The position numbers were made by a program, and so were the translations under genes. DNA of 64,000 bases from Rhizobium freirei PRF 81 (GTDB taxonomy: Bacteria > Pseudomonadota > Alphaproteobacteria > Rhizobiales > Rhizobiaceae), in the NCBI RefSeq assembly GCF_000359745.1, contig NZ_AQHN01000084.1:62001-126000 (forward strand), given 5' to 3'. This document shows, piece after piece, positions 8,926 to 16,996 of the stretch. A model generated the notes under the pieces. It saw only the letters and a program-made list of their open reading frames with translations. It was not told the origin of the DNA and did not search any database. Numbering within the stretch: the first letter of the stretch is position 1; every line of letters starts with the position of its first letter.

Positions 8926-10122
8926 TCAGGCCGGCGCCTGCCGGAGGCGTTGCCGCTGACGATAATCGAGCCAGATCAGCGCGAGCGCAGCAAGGCCCAT
9001 CCATGGCAGCAGCATGATGTTGAGGTTTTGCCATCCGAAATGCTGCAGCAGCGCTCCGGCGCTGAAGGAGCAGGCAAGGCCGACGGCGAAGATCGTCATG
9101 TCGTTTGTCGCCTGCGCGCGCCCTTTCTCTTCCGGTGCATATGTCGTGGTCAGTAAGGTGGTCCCGCCAATGTAAAGGAAGTTCCAGCCAATTCCGAGCA
9201 TCACGAGCGCGCCGGCAAAGGAGCTGAAACCGGTGCCGGTCAGCGACATCGCGACATGACCGGCAAACAGGGCGAGCCCCGCCAGCATGATGCGCAGCAC
9301 GCCGAAGCGGGCGATCAACGAGCCGGTGAAGAAGGACGGCAGGAACATGCCGAGCACATGGAATTGGATAACCGTGGCGGTGACTGAGAGGTCATGGTGG
9401 TGATGCGTCATGGCGATCGGCGTCGCCGTCATCGCCAGGATCATGATGCCATAGCCTGTTGCCGCGCCGAAAAGCGCGACAAGATAGGTGGGTTGCGTGA
9501 CGATCGTGGCCCAAGACCGGCCTTTCTGGCGGCTATTTTGCGTGGCCTTTGTGTTCGGTATGTGCAGTCCGAGCAGTACGCCGGCAGCCATCATGGAGAC
9601 GAGGGCCAGCAACAGGAAGGAGCCGACATATTCCGGATGAAGGAGCGGCCCGCCGAGACGGCCGAGCATCGGACCTGCCAGTGCCGCGACGACACCACCG
9701 CCAAGCACAAGTGAAATTGCCCGTGGTTTGAAGGCTTCGTCCGCGACCTCGCTGGCGGCAAATCGATAGAATTGTGCGAATGCCTGATACGCGCCGACGA
9801 GGAAGGTGCCGAAGGATAGCAGCGACAGCGAGCTGAGCCATATGCTGAACGCCGCACAGAGGCCGCCGGCAACGCCGGACAGTGCACCGATGACGAAACC
9901 GGTGCGCCGACCGACGCGCGTCATCCAGATGGATGCCGGAAAGGTCACCGCCGCGGTTCCGAGAAACATTGCCGCGATCGGCATGGTCGCGAGCTCCGGG
10001 CGTGGCGAGATCTGTCCGCCCGCAAGTCCTCCGACGGTCATGACGAGGACGGATGCGGTTTGAAACAGCGCCTGAGCGATTGCGAGCAGGAAGACCTGCC
10101 GGTGCGTGGTGTTGCCTGTCAT
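8926..10122 (-). CDS. MFS transporter, 12-TM, divergent from ArsR-rhodanese regulator
   Basis: A 398-residue major facilitator with about 12 hydrophobic segments and a motif A-like MTRVGRRTGFVIG after TM2. A His-rich patch (HHHHD) lies in the central loop region. Overall it resembles YnfM/drug-resistance-type exporters. The start ATG at 10122 is chosen because GAGAGGAA lies about 7 bases upstream; the frame continues to 10155 without a better site. It is divergently transcribed from an ArsR-type regulator across a short interval with a perfect operator-like dyad. It is therefore probably repressed by that regulator and exports whatever the regulator senses. Substrate unknown. Confidence 0.87.
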   Translation of the reverse strand: MTGNTTHRQVFLLAIAQALFQTASVLVMTVGGLAGGQISPRPELATMPIAAMFLGTAAVTFPASIWMTRVGRRTGFVIGALSGVAGGLCAAFSIWLSSLSLLSFGTFLVGAYQAFAQFYRFAASEVADEAFKPRAISLVLGGGVVAALAGPMLGRLGGPLLHPEYVGSFLLLALVSMMAAGVLLGLHIPNTKATQNSRQKGRSWATIVTQPTYLVALFGAATGYGIMILAMTATPIAMTHHHHDLSVTATVIQFHVLGMFLPSFFTGSLIARFGVLRIMLAGLALFAGHVAMSLTGTGFSSFAGALVMLGIGWNFLYIGGTTLLTTTYAPEEKGRAQATNDMTIFAVGLACSFSAGALLQHFGWQNLNIMLLPWMGLAALALIWLDYRQRQRLRQAPA

Positions 10123-10154
10123 ATGCTGGTTCCTCTCGAAATGTTCGGCCGCCA

Positions 10155-10188
10155 CTTAAACAATCAAAGACTTGTTTGAATGTTTAAG
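10155..10188. promoter_or_regulatory. Nested inverted repeat, probable ArsR-type operator
   Basis: CTTAAACA (10155-10162) is matched by TGTTTAAG (10181-10188). Inside lies a second dyad, TCAAA (10164-10168) with TTTGA (10175-10179). The A+T-rich element sits between the two divergent start codons (10122 and 10209), the expected place for an autoregulatory operator of the ArsR-rhodanese protein that also controls the MFS gene. Confidence 0.6.
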
Positions 10189-10208
10189 GAATGCTAGGTT
10201 CCGCGTCA

Positions 10209-10868
10209 ATGACAAGCGCAAAAATTCTGATGTTCGAACAATTCGCCGCGCTGGCGCGCGTGCTGGGTCATGCGCACCGGCTGGAGCTTCTGGAGCATGT
10301 TTCGCAGGGCGAGCGGCCGGTTGAGCGGTTAGCGGAGCTTTCAGGCCTATCCGTCGCCAATACCTCGGCACATTTGCAGCAGCTGCGTAGAGGCGGCTTC
10401 GTCAAAACACGCCGCGATGGCAAGCATGTTCTTTATCGGCTTGCGGATGGGCCTGTCCTTGAGCTGCTTTCGGCGTTGCGCTGCTATGCCGAGCGCAACA
10501 GCGCGGAGGTGCGCGAGATCGCTGCGGACTATTTCGGCAAACTCGACACGCTGGAGCCGGTTACGCGTGATGAGCTGGTCGGTCGGTTAATGGATGGCGA
10601 TGTCACCCTTCTCGATGTCCGGCCGGATGACGAGTTTGCCCTCGGTCATCTGCCGGGTGCGATCAATATCCCGATGGAAGAGTTGGAACGGCGGCTCGCC
10701 GACTTGCCAAAGGAACAGGAAATCGTCGCCTATTGCCGCGGTCCTTATTGCGTCCTGTCCTTTGAGGCGGTCGCAGCACTAAGGGCAAAGGGTTACCGTA
10801 TTCGTCGGCTGGAGGACGGCTTTCCCGAGTGGAAGGCAGCCGGCCTCGATGTGGAAATGGCAGCCTGA
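10209..10868 (+). CDS. ArsR-family regulator fused to a rhodanese domain
   Basis: Fusion regulator of about 219 residues. The N-terminal 100 residues form an ArsR winged helix (LARVLGHAHRLELLEHV, then LSGLSVANTSAHLQQLRRGGFV as recognition region, split here as LSGLSVANTSAH and LQQLRRGG). Residues about 115-215 form a rhodanese domain with LLDVRPDDEF, GHLPGAINIP and the catalytic loop CRGPYC. The active cysteine is intact, so sulfurtransfer or sensing of reactive sulfur is possible. No classical ArsR metal cysteine box is visible. ATG at 10191 is also in frame but directly abuts AAGGA, so I prefer 10209. Divergent from the MFS gene, its likely target. Confidence 0.85.
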   Translation: MTSAKILMFEQFAALARVLGHAHRLELLEHVSQGERPVERLAELSGLSVANTSAHLQQLRRGGFVKTRRDGKHVLYRLADGPVLELLSALRCYAERNSAEVREIAADYFGKLDTLEPVTRDELVGRLMDGDVTLLDVRPDDEFALGHLPGAINIPMEELERRLADLPKEQEIVAYCRGPYCVLSFEAVAALRAKGYRIRRLEDGFPEWKAAGLDVEMAA

Positions 10869-10898
10869 TACAAGGAGCATCGCTCTTTGCGACCTGGA

Positions 10899-10942
10899 GC
10901 AATTCCAGCAAAAGTGCGCAGCGGTTTTGCGTCCGGAATTGC
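10899..10942. repeat. Rhizobial-type intergenic palindromic repeat
   Basis: GCAATTCC (10899-10906) and GGAATTGC (10935-10942) form the outer arms, with AAAA and TTTT blocks inside around GTGCGCAGCGG. From general knowledge, this sequence style recurs in many intergenic regions of Rhizobium genomes as a mosaic/palindromic element. Only this copy is seen in the window. It lies between convergent genes. Confidence 0.5.
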
Positions 10943-10961
10943 GAGAAAACAAAGAGATAGA

Positions 10962-10982
10962 GCCTCCGTCTGAAACGGAGGC
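10962..10982 (-). terminator. Intrinsic terminator of the peptide ABC operon
   Basis: GCCTCCGT (10962-10969) pairs with ACGGAGGC (10975-10982), 5-base loop. Read on the minus strand, the stem is followed by TCTATCTCTTTGTTTTC, a U-rich tail. It lies just after the ATPase stop codon at 10988. Confidence 0.75.
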
Positions 10983-10987
10983 GCTTC

Positions 10988-12811
10988 TCAGGCAGGGGCG
11001 CTCTCCGACCACGTTGCCGCCGTATCCTGCACGAAATGTCCGGGCGATACTTCCTGATAGGTCCGCTTCGGCGGCACATAATCATGTGGCCGGATCGCGC
11101 TCTTGATCTCCTCGCGCTGGGCTTGCGGCTGCATACCGCGTCGCCTGGGGTCGGGGATCGGCACGGCTGAAATCAGGCGGCGAGTATAGGGATGCTGGGG
11201 ATTGTCGAAGATGGCGGCGCGAGGGCCGATCTCGACGATTTCGCCGAGATACATCACGGCAACGCGGTGGCTCATGCGCTCGACGACGGCCATGTCGTGC
11301 GAGATGAAGAGATAGGCAAGCCCGTGCTTTTCCTGCAGGTCGAGCAGCAGGTTCGAGACCTGTGCCTTGACGGAAACGTCAAGCGCCGACACCGCCTCGT
11401 CGGCGATGATGAATTTCGGGTCAAGCGCCAGCGCCCTGGCAATGGAGATGCGCTGGCGCTGGCCGCCGGAAAATTCATGCGGATATCGGCTGGCGACGGC
11501 GGCCGACAGGCCGACCTGATCGAGCAGCTCGGCAACACGCTCCTTCGCCTCCCGCCGGCCCTTCAGCCCGTGCGACAGCATCGGCTCGGCAATGGCGGTG
11601 CCAACTGTCATGCGCGGATTGAGCGAGGCGAAAGGATCCTGGAAGATGATCTGGGCCATCCGGCGCATGGCCCGAAGCTCCCTGCTTCCGGCCTTGGTCA
11701 CATCCTTGCCGTCGATGGCGACGGATCCGGCGGTCGCTTCAATCAGGCGCATGATCGTGCGTCCGGTCGTGGACTTGCCGCAGCCGGATTCGCCGACGAG
11801 CGAGAGCGTCTCGCCTGGGCGAAGATCGAAGGAGACGTCTTCGACGGCGTGGATGCGGCCGTTCGGCAGGTCGAAGCGCACGGCGAGATTGTCGACCTTG
11901 AGGATCGGCGCTGCGCTTTGCGCCACCGGCTTCATCTCGCGGCCTTCCGTGGCTTCGCCGGTTTTTGCGTCGACTTCCGGGAAGCGCCTCGGAGCTTCGG
12001 TTTCGCCCATGGTGCCGAGGCGCGGGATCGAGGCCAGTAGCGATTTCGTATAGACTTCCTTCGGCGCGGCAAAAATATCCGTTGTGACACCGGTCTCGAT
12101 CATGTCGCCGCGGAACATGACGACCGTGCGGTCGGCCACTTCCGCCACCACACCCATGTCGTGGGTGATGAAGAGGACCGCCATGTTCTCTTCGCGCTGC
12201 AGTTCGCGGATGAGGTGAAGGATTTCGGCCTGGATGGTGACGTCGAGTGCCGTCGTCGGCTCGTCGGCAATCAGAAGCTTCGGGCGGCAGGCGAGTGCCA
12301 TGGCAATCATGACGCGCTGGCGCATGCCGCCGGAGAATTTATGCGGATATTCGTTGAGCCGCGTCTTTGCCGCCGGAATGCGCACGCGCTCCATCAGCCG
12401 CAGCGCTTCTGCTTCGGCCGCCTTCCATGAGAGGTTCTGGTGCAATACCAGCGCCTCCGCAATCTGGTTGCCGATCGTGAACACCGGGTTGAGCGAGGTC
12501 ATCGGCTCCTGAAAGATCATGCCGATGGAGCCGCCGCGGACGGAACGCATCTCCGCTTCCGAAACGGTGAGGAGATCCTTGCCCGCAAGCAGGATCTTGC
12601 CCTCGCATCGGGCTCTGCCCGGGGGCAGCAGGCGCATGGTTGAGAGCGCCGTCACGCTCTTTCCCGATCCCGACTCGCCGACGATGGCGACTGTCTCTCC
12701 CGCGGAGACCTTGAGGTTGATATTGCGGATGACCGCGCGCCAGCCTTCGGCCGTCTTGAACGAGGTCGTCAGGTTTTCGATCGAGAGAACCGGTTGGATC
12801 GTGTCGGCCAT
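10988..12811 (-). CDS. Peptide-type ABC importer, fused double ATPase (DppD-DppF / GsiA type)
   Basis: Energises import of peptides or related compounds. The 607 residues hold two complete ABC ATPase domains. Domain 1 has Walker A GESGSGKSVT and signature FSGGMRQRV. Domain 2, from about residue 300, has Walker A GESGCGKSTT and signature FSGGQRQRI. The C-terminal oligopeptide-transporter extension (PHPYTRRLISAVPIPDP) is present, so the OppD and OppF roles are joined in one chain. The ATG at 12811 lies 2 bp after the permease stop, so it is the last gene of a four-gene minus-strand operon ending at a clear terminator. Confidence 0.94.
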   Translation of the reverse strand: MADTIQPVLSIENLTTSFKTAEGWRAVIRNINLKVSAGETVAIVGESGSGKSVTALSTMRLLPPGRARCEGKILLAGKDLLTVSEAEMRSVRGGSIGMIFQEPMTSLNPVFTIGNQIAEALVLHQNLSWKAAEAEALRLMERVRIPAAKTRLNEYPHKFSGGMRQRVMIAMALACRPKLLIADEPTTALDVTIQAEILHLIRELQREENMAVLFITHDMGVVAEVADRTVVMFRGDMIETGVTTDIFAAPKEVYTKSLLASIPRLGTMGETEAPRRFPEVDAKTGEATEGREMKPVAQSAAPILKVDNLAVRFDLPNGRIHAVEDVSFDLRPGETLSLVGESGCGKSTTGRTIMRLIEATAGSVAIDGKDVTKAGSRELRAMRRMAQIIFQDPFASLNPRMTVGTAIAEPMLSHGLKGRREAKERVAELLDQVGLSAAVASRYPHEFSGGQRQRISIARALALDPKFIIADEAVSALDVSVKAQVSNLLLDLQEKHGLAYLFISHDMAVVERMSHRVAVMYLGEIVEIGPRAAIFDNPQHPYTRRLISAVPIPDPRRRGMQPQAQREEIKSAIRPHDYVPPKRTYQEVSPGHFVQDTAATWSESAPA

Positions 12812-12813
12812 GA

Positions 12814-13674
12814 TCAGCTCTCCTTTGCAAGGCGCGGATCGACCAGATCGCGCAGGCCGTCGCCCAGCAATTGCAGCGACAGGACCGAGAAGACGATGGC
12901 AAGGCCGGGGAAGACCATGAGCCAGGGTGCGTTGTTCATGAATTCCCGGCCGGAGGCGAGCATCGTTCCCCAGGTCGGCATGTCTGAGGATACGCCGACG
13001 CCGAGGAAGGAGAGGCTTGCTTCCGCCAGCATCGCCGAGGCAAAGACGAAGGTCGCCTGCACCAGAATGGGCGATGCCAGATTGAGCAGGACATGGCGGC
13101 CGAGAATTTGCCAGGTCGGCAGGCCCATCGAGATCGCCGCCTCGATATAGGGCAGTTCCCGCAGAACCAGCGTCGAGCCGCGAACGATGCGGGCAAGACG
13201 CGGCGCATAGGTAATGCCGAGCGCCAGGATGACCGTGACAAGCGACGGCCCGAGTGCAGCGACAAGCGCGATGGCGAGAAGAATATCGGGAAAGGACATC
13301 ATCGCATCGAGCAGACGCGAGATCGGTGCGTCGAGCCGGCGGAAATATCCGGCAATGACGCCGAGAAACACGCCGAGCACGGTGGAGATACAGACGACAC
13401 CGAGGCTGACCAGCAGCGAGATGCGGCCCGCGAAGATCGCGCGGGAGAAGATGTCACGCCCGAATTCGTCGGTGCCGAAGATATGGGCCGCCGATGGCCC
13501 CTTCAGCTTGTTGATGATCGAAAGCTTGTTGGGCGCATAGGGTGCGATCCAGGGCGCGAAGATGGCCGCAAGGATGACGATGAGCAGGATAATGGCGCCG
13601 AACAGCATGGCGCGATTGCCGAAGAGGCGCCGCAGGCTCGAAGCAAAGGGGAGGGTGAAGGAGCCGACGGTCAT
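12814..13674 (-). CDS. Peptide-type ABC permease (DppC-like)
   Basis: Inner-membrane permease of 286 residues with an N-terminal cytoplasmic tail, about six TM segments, the HIFGTDEFGRDIFSRAI motif typical of DppC/OppC, and the EAA loop around EAAISMGLPTWQILGRHVL. The ATG at 13674 overlaps the upstream permease stop (ATGA), which fixes the start. The frame stays open far upstream, but that part is out-of-frame shadow of the DppB-like gene. It pairs with the DppB-like protein to form the translocation channel. Confidence 0.93.
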   Translation of the reverse strand: MTVGSFTLPFASSLRRLFGNRAMLFGAIILLIVILAAIFAPWIAPYAPNKLSIINKLKGPSAAHIFGTDEFGRDIFSRAIFAGRISLLVSLGVVCISTVLGVFLGVIAGYFRRLDAPISRLLDAMMSFPDILLAIALVAALGPSLVTVILALGITYAPRLARIVRGSTLVLRELPYIEAAISMGLPTWQILGRHVLLNLASPILVQATFVFASAMLAEASLSFLGVGVSSDMPTWGTMLASGREFMNNAPWLMVFPGLAIVFSVLSLQLLGDGLRDLVDPRLAKES

Positions 13675-14621
13675 AGGCGCACCCGCGGATCGACGAGAAT
13701 ATAGAGCATGTCGACGGCGAAATTGATGAGCACATAGATGGCCGCGACCACCAGAAGCGCGCCCTGGATCACCGGATAGTCGCGCCTGAGAACGGCGGAG
13801 ACGACGAGATTGCCGACACCGGGGAGGCCGAAGACGGTCTCGGTCACCACCGCGCCGGCGACAAGCATCGCGACCGAAAGGCCGATGACGGTGATGATCG
13901 GGATCATCGCGTTTTTCAGCGCATGTTTCAGGATCACACGGCGCTCGCTCGCCCCTTTGGCGCGGGCGGTGCGGACATAGTCGTCGCCGAGCACGTCGAG
14001 CATGGCGGCCCGAGTGAAGCGCGTGATCATCGCGGAATTGACGACGCCCAGCGTGATCGCCGGCAAAATGAGGTGGTGCAGCCTCTCCAGGAAATCCGTA
14101 TCCGGGCCGCCATAGCCCGAAGCCGGAAACCAGCCCTGGCCGACGGCCAGGATCTGGATCAGCATCAGGCCGAGCCAGAAGCTCGGTACGCTCGCCGCCA
14201 CCATGGTGAGGACGACGACGACCTGGTCGAACACCGTTCCCCGCTTGACCGCCGAAATGATCCCGACGGGAAGCGCGATCGCTGTGGCGATCAGGATGGA
14301 AAACAGCGTCAGGAAGAAGGTGGGCTCGGCGCGGGATGCCAGTGCATGCGTGACCGGCTCGTTGAGAAAGATCGATTGCCCGAGGTCGCCCTTCAACAGG
14401 CCCAGAACGAACTGAACGTATTGAACGAGCAGCGGCGCGTCGAGCCCCATCTTGGCTCGCAGCTGCGCAATGTCCTGCGGCGTGGCGTCGGCCCCGAGCA
14501 TGACGGCCGCCGGATCGCCCGGGGTAACCCGGACGATGACGAAGACGACCGTCACGACGAGCGCGAGCACAATCACCATGCCTCCGAGACGTCTCAAAAG
14601 CGCCTGGGCGATCTTTGCCAT
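13671..14621 (-). CDS. Peptide-type ABC permease (DppB-like)
   Basis: A 316-residue inner-membrane permease, six TM segments. It shows the DppB/OppB N-terminal pattern (TVVFVIVRVTPGDPA), the loop LGLDAPLLVQYVQFVLGLLKGDLG (seen here as MGLDAPLLVQY and GLLKGDLGQSI), and the EAA motif region ARAKGASERRVILKHALKNA. It starts 12 bp after the binding-protein gene and overlaps the next permease by 4 bp. Together these make a standard binding protein-DppB-DppC-ATPase operon. Confidence 0.93.
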   Translation of the reverse strand: MAKIAQALLRRLGGMVIVLALVVTVVFVIVRVTPGDPAAVMLGADATPQDIAQLRAKMGLDAPLLVQYVQFVLGLLKGDLGQSIFLNEPVTHALASRAEPTFFLTLFSILIATAIALPVGIISAVKRGTVFDQVVVVLTMVAASVPSFWLGLMLIQILAVGQGWFPASGYGGPDTDFLERLHHLILPAITLGVVNSAMITRFTRAAMLDVLGDDYVRTARAKGASERRVILKHALKNAMIPIITVIGLSVAMLVAGAVVTETVFGLPGVGNLVVSAVLRRDYPVIQGALLVVAAIYVLINFAVDMLYILVDPRVRL

Positions 14622-14633
14622 GTGCGTTCAGCC

Positions 14634-16148
14634 TTATTTCTTCGGGGTGACGTTCCAGAAGTGCGGCCAATAGGTCGGCGTGTAGCCGGTGACCGAGCCT
14701 GATATGCCCGACAGAGCGTTGAAGTTGCCGACCTTATAGAGGGGAGCATCGTCGTAGATGACCGTCTGGATGCCTGCCCAAGCCTTCTGCTTGGCGTCGT
14801 CGGTGGTCGCGTCCATATAGGTGGAAACGGCCTTGGCTTTTTGGTCTGAAACGTACCAGCCGGGATAGGTGTCGGTGATGGTGTTGATCGTCGTCGGGTC
14901 GCCGGGGAAGTTGGAGTGGGTGATGAAGACATCCCATTCCTTCGGATCGGCGCGGCGGGTCGTCAGCGTGGCCCAATCGACGACCTGCATGTCGACCTTG
15001 AAGCCGGCGGCCTCGAGATAGGCCTTGGCGACTTCGCCGATCTTGTAATGGAATTCGTACTGGCGGCTGGTCAGGAGGCGCAGCGGCGTGCCGTCATATC
15101 CGGCGTCCTTCAGCAGCTTTGCCGCCGTCTCGGGATCGCCTTCGCCATAGCGCGCCACGCCGGCCTCGGTGTGCCAGAACGACCCCTTGGGGAAGATGGA
15201 GCCGTCGACGCTGAAGAAGCGCTGGTCGTTGAAGGCGGCAAGCATCATGTCGGAAGAATTCAGCGCTGCCTGCACGGCCTGGCGCAGCGGCTTCTTCACC
15301 AGCAGGCCCTGCTTCATGTTCATGTTGAGCGATACCCAGCCGGTGTTCTCGAAGATGACGGGCTTGGCATTGCCGCTCTTTTCGATGCGCTCATAAGCGC
15401 TGACGGGGAGCGAATCTGCGAAATCGAATTGTCCGGAGATCAGCCCTTCGACGCGGGTATTGGCATCCGGGACCGGTACAAAGCGGATCTCCTTGGCGAC
15501 GGCTTCGCGCTTGCCGGCATAGTTGTTCGGTTCGCCATCAGGCGACTTGTAGCCGTCGAAACGCACGAGCTGCGTATACTGGTCCGGCTTGCGCTCTTTC
15601 AGCATGTAGGGGCCGGTGCCGATGAAGTCGGTAATCGTGTCGGCGACCTTGGCTGCCGGAAGGATGATCGAGGCTTGGGAGAGCGTCGCCAGCAGCGGCG
15701 CATAGCGCGACTTCAGCTTGAAGACCACGGCATGATCGCCATCGGCCGTCAGGCTGTCGACGATGGTGGCAACCTGCTTGCCCTTGGAATTGACGTTCAT
15801 CCAGCGCTTCAGCGAGGCGACGACGTCTTTGGAGCCGAAATCGCTGCCGTCATGAAACTTGACGCCTTCGCGCAGCGGAATGCGATAGGTGAGGCCGTCA
15901 GCGGAAATCGTCGGCATGGCGGCTGCCAGCAGCGGAACGGACTTCCATTGAGCATCATAGGTGTAAAGCGTCTCGAAAATATGCTGATCGACCGTCAGCA
16001 CAATATCGGTGGGCGTCTGCATGGCATCGAGGGTCGGCAATTCGCCGATGGTGGCGACGGTCAGGACTCCGTCCGATGTCTGGGCAATTGCCAGATTGCT
16101 GGTGCCTGCGAGCATGGCCAGCGTGAGCAGAACGAATGCGCTTTTCAT
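14634..16148 (-). CDS. Peptide-type ABC substrate-binding protein (family 5)
   Basis: Periplasmic receptor for the importer encoded downstream. It has a Sec signal peptide MKSAFVLLTLAMLAG with cleavage near AIAQ/T, then a SBP_bac_5 fold: TVATIGELPTLDAMQTP at the mature start, the family motif LREGVKFHDGSDFGSKDVV at about residues 85-105, and GTGPYMLKE. Length (about 504 residues) is normal for DppA/OppA-type receptors. Three ATG codons in a row occur at 16154-16146, and I take 16148 because AAGGGG lies 6 bases before it. The open frame extends to 16244 without a better start. The ligand could be a di/oligopeptide, glutathione or another compound. Confidence 0.92.
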   Translation of the reverse strand: MKSAFVLLTLAMLAGTSNLAIAQTSDGVLTVATIGELPTLDAMQTPTDIVLTVDQHIFETLYTYDAQWKSVPLLAAAMPTISADGLTYRIPLREGVKFHDGSDFGSKDVVASLKRWMNVNSKGKQVATIVDSLTADGDHAVVFKLKSRYAPLLATLSQASIILPAAKVADTITDFIGTGPYMLKERKPDQYTQLVRFDGYKSPDGEPNNYAGKREAVAKEIRFVPVPDANTRVEGLISGQFDFADSLPVSAYERIEKSGNAKPVIFENTGWVSLNMNMKQGLLVKKPLRQAVQAALNSSDMMLAAFNDQRFFSVDGSIFPKGSFWHTEAGVARYGEGDPETAAKLLKDAGYDGTPLRLLTSRQYEFHYKIGEVAKAYLEAAGFKVDMQVVDWATLTTRRADPKEWDVFITHSNFPGDPTTINTITDTYPGWYVSDQKAKAVSTYMDATTDDAKQKAWAGIQTVIYDDAPLYKVGNFNALSGISGSVTGYTPTYWPHFWNVTPKK

Positions 16149-16715
16149 CATCATCCCCTTTTTGTCAGCCGCCCTGTCAGGGCCGTCGCTTTTGTCAATC
16201 AGCATGCATGCAACCGGCTTTTGTCCGGTCGATGTCAGGTTCAAGGCATCGCGGTTCGCTCAAGCGCGGCCGCTGCTTGCATGGCACCGCGATCTTCCGC
16301 AGGCTCATAGTGATCGAATATGGACAGCCACCAAGCCAAGTTCATCTTAAGAAGGCCTGCCGCTGCGCTGTTCACCCATTGACATCTTGTCATGTAATTT
16401 TTTTTCTTAATAACGACATGAAATTCGTCATTGTCAACGTGTTTTTGTATATTCGTGCGTCTGTATGTAAATAATTTTCGCAATTCGACAGATTTGTCCG
16501 CGGATTTTCACGGCGCAATTGTCCGGTCATGGAGGCGTTGAGGCGCAGAGCAGGTTCTGGATATGGGCCGTCCGGGTTGCGATCCACCGGCGAGCCGCGT
16601 TTGCAATCATCTCGAAACCGTAAGGTTCCGGCAAAGTGGGCGGCAGGAATGGGCGATAGGGTAGCATCGGCTCCAGTGAGCCTAGGAACTCAGATCCATC
16701 TGAAAGGAGTGAAGC
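16149..16715. other. 567-bp divergent regulatory region, A+T-rich
   Basis: It separates the peptide ABC operon (minus) from the DUF1344 gene (plus). The central part (about 16380-16490) is conspicuously A+T-rich and holds a good minus-strand promoter. One minus-strand open frame (16390-16587) has no family features, and I regard it as noncoding. No riboswitch structure is recognised. Confidence 0.5.
16408..16437 (-). promoter_or_regulatory. Sigma70-type promoter for the peptide ABC operon
   Basis: On the minus strand there is TTGACA (complement at 16432-16437), an 18-base spacer, then TTATTA (complement at 16408-16413), about 260 bp upstream of the binding-protein start. The -35 is a perfect consensus. 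The -10 is 4 of 6. Confidence 0.45.
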
Positions 16716-16976
16716 ATGTTCGGAAAACTGGTTGCAATCGGGATCGTCTCCGTCGTCGGATTGGCAGCGGGCGCGGCTTTGGCCCGCGACGAGGTGGGAA
16801 CGATCACCAATATCGATGCAAAGGCGGATCAGATTACCCTTTCCTCGGGCACAGTCATCAATCTGCCCGAAAGCATCGAGGTCGAATCCTTAAAGGTCGG
16901 CGAGCACGTCTCGGTAAAATACAGCGTGCAGAAATCCGGCCACGCCCTGGCTTCGCAAGTCAAACCGATGAAATAG
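16716..16976 (+). CDS. Small exported DUF1344 protein
   Basis: An 86-residue protein of the DUF1344 family, common in rhizobia. It has a signal-peptide-like N-terminus (VAIGIVSVVGLAAGAALA, cleavage after ALA near residue 23), then a compact all-beta domain with VGTITNIDAKADQITLSSG and VGEHVSVKYSV. It is probably periplasmic. The start at 16716 has a strong AAAGGAG about 9 bases upstream. Its function is unknown. It is convergent with the sensor kinase gene, whose own partner genes lie beyond. It may belong to the same envelope-stress theme, but nothing in the sequence proves this. Confidence 0.8.
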   Translation: MFGKLVAIGIVSVVGLAAGAALARDEVGTITNIDAKADQITLSSGTVINLPESIEVESLKVGEHVSVKYSVQKSGHALASQVKPMK

Positions 16977-16996
16977 GTTGAAACGACGACCGAGTT

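Noticed and set aside
14916-16310. 464-codon plus-strand frame opposite the peptide-binding protein gene
   Set aside because: No domain motif; the minus strand has a signal peptide and family-5 receptor motifs.
16390-16587. 65-codon minus-strand frame in the peptide ABC promoter region
   Set aside because: Contains the best promoter sequence for the operon and lacks a ribosome binding site.
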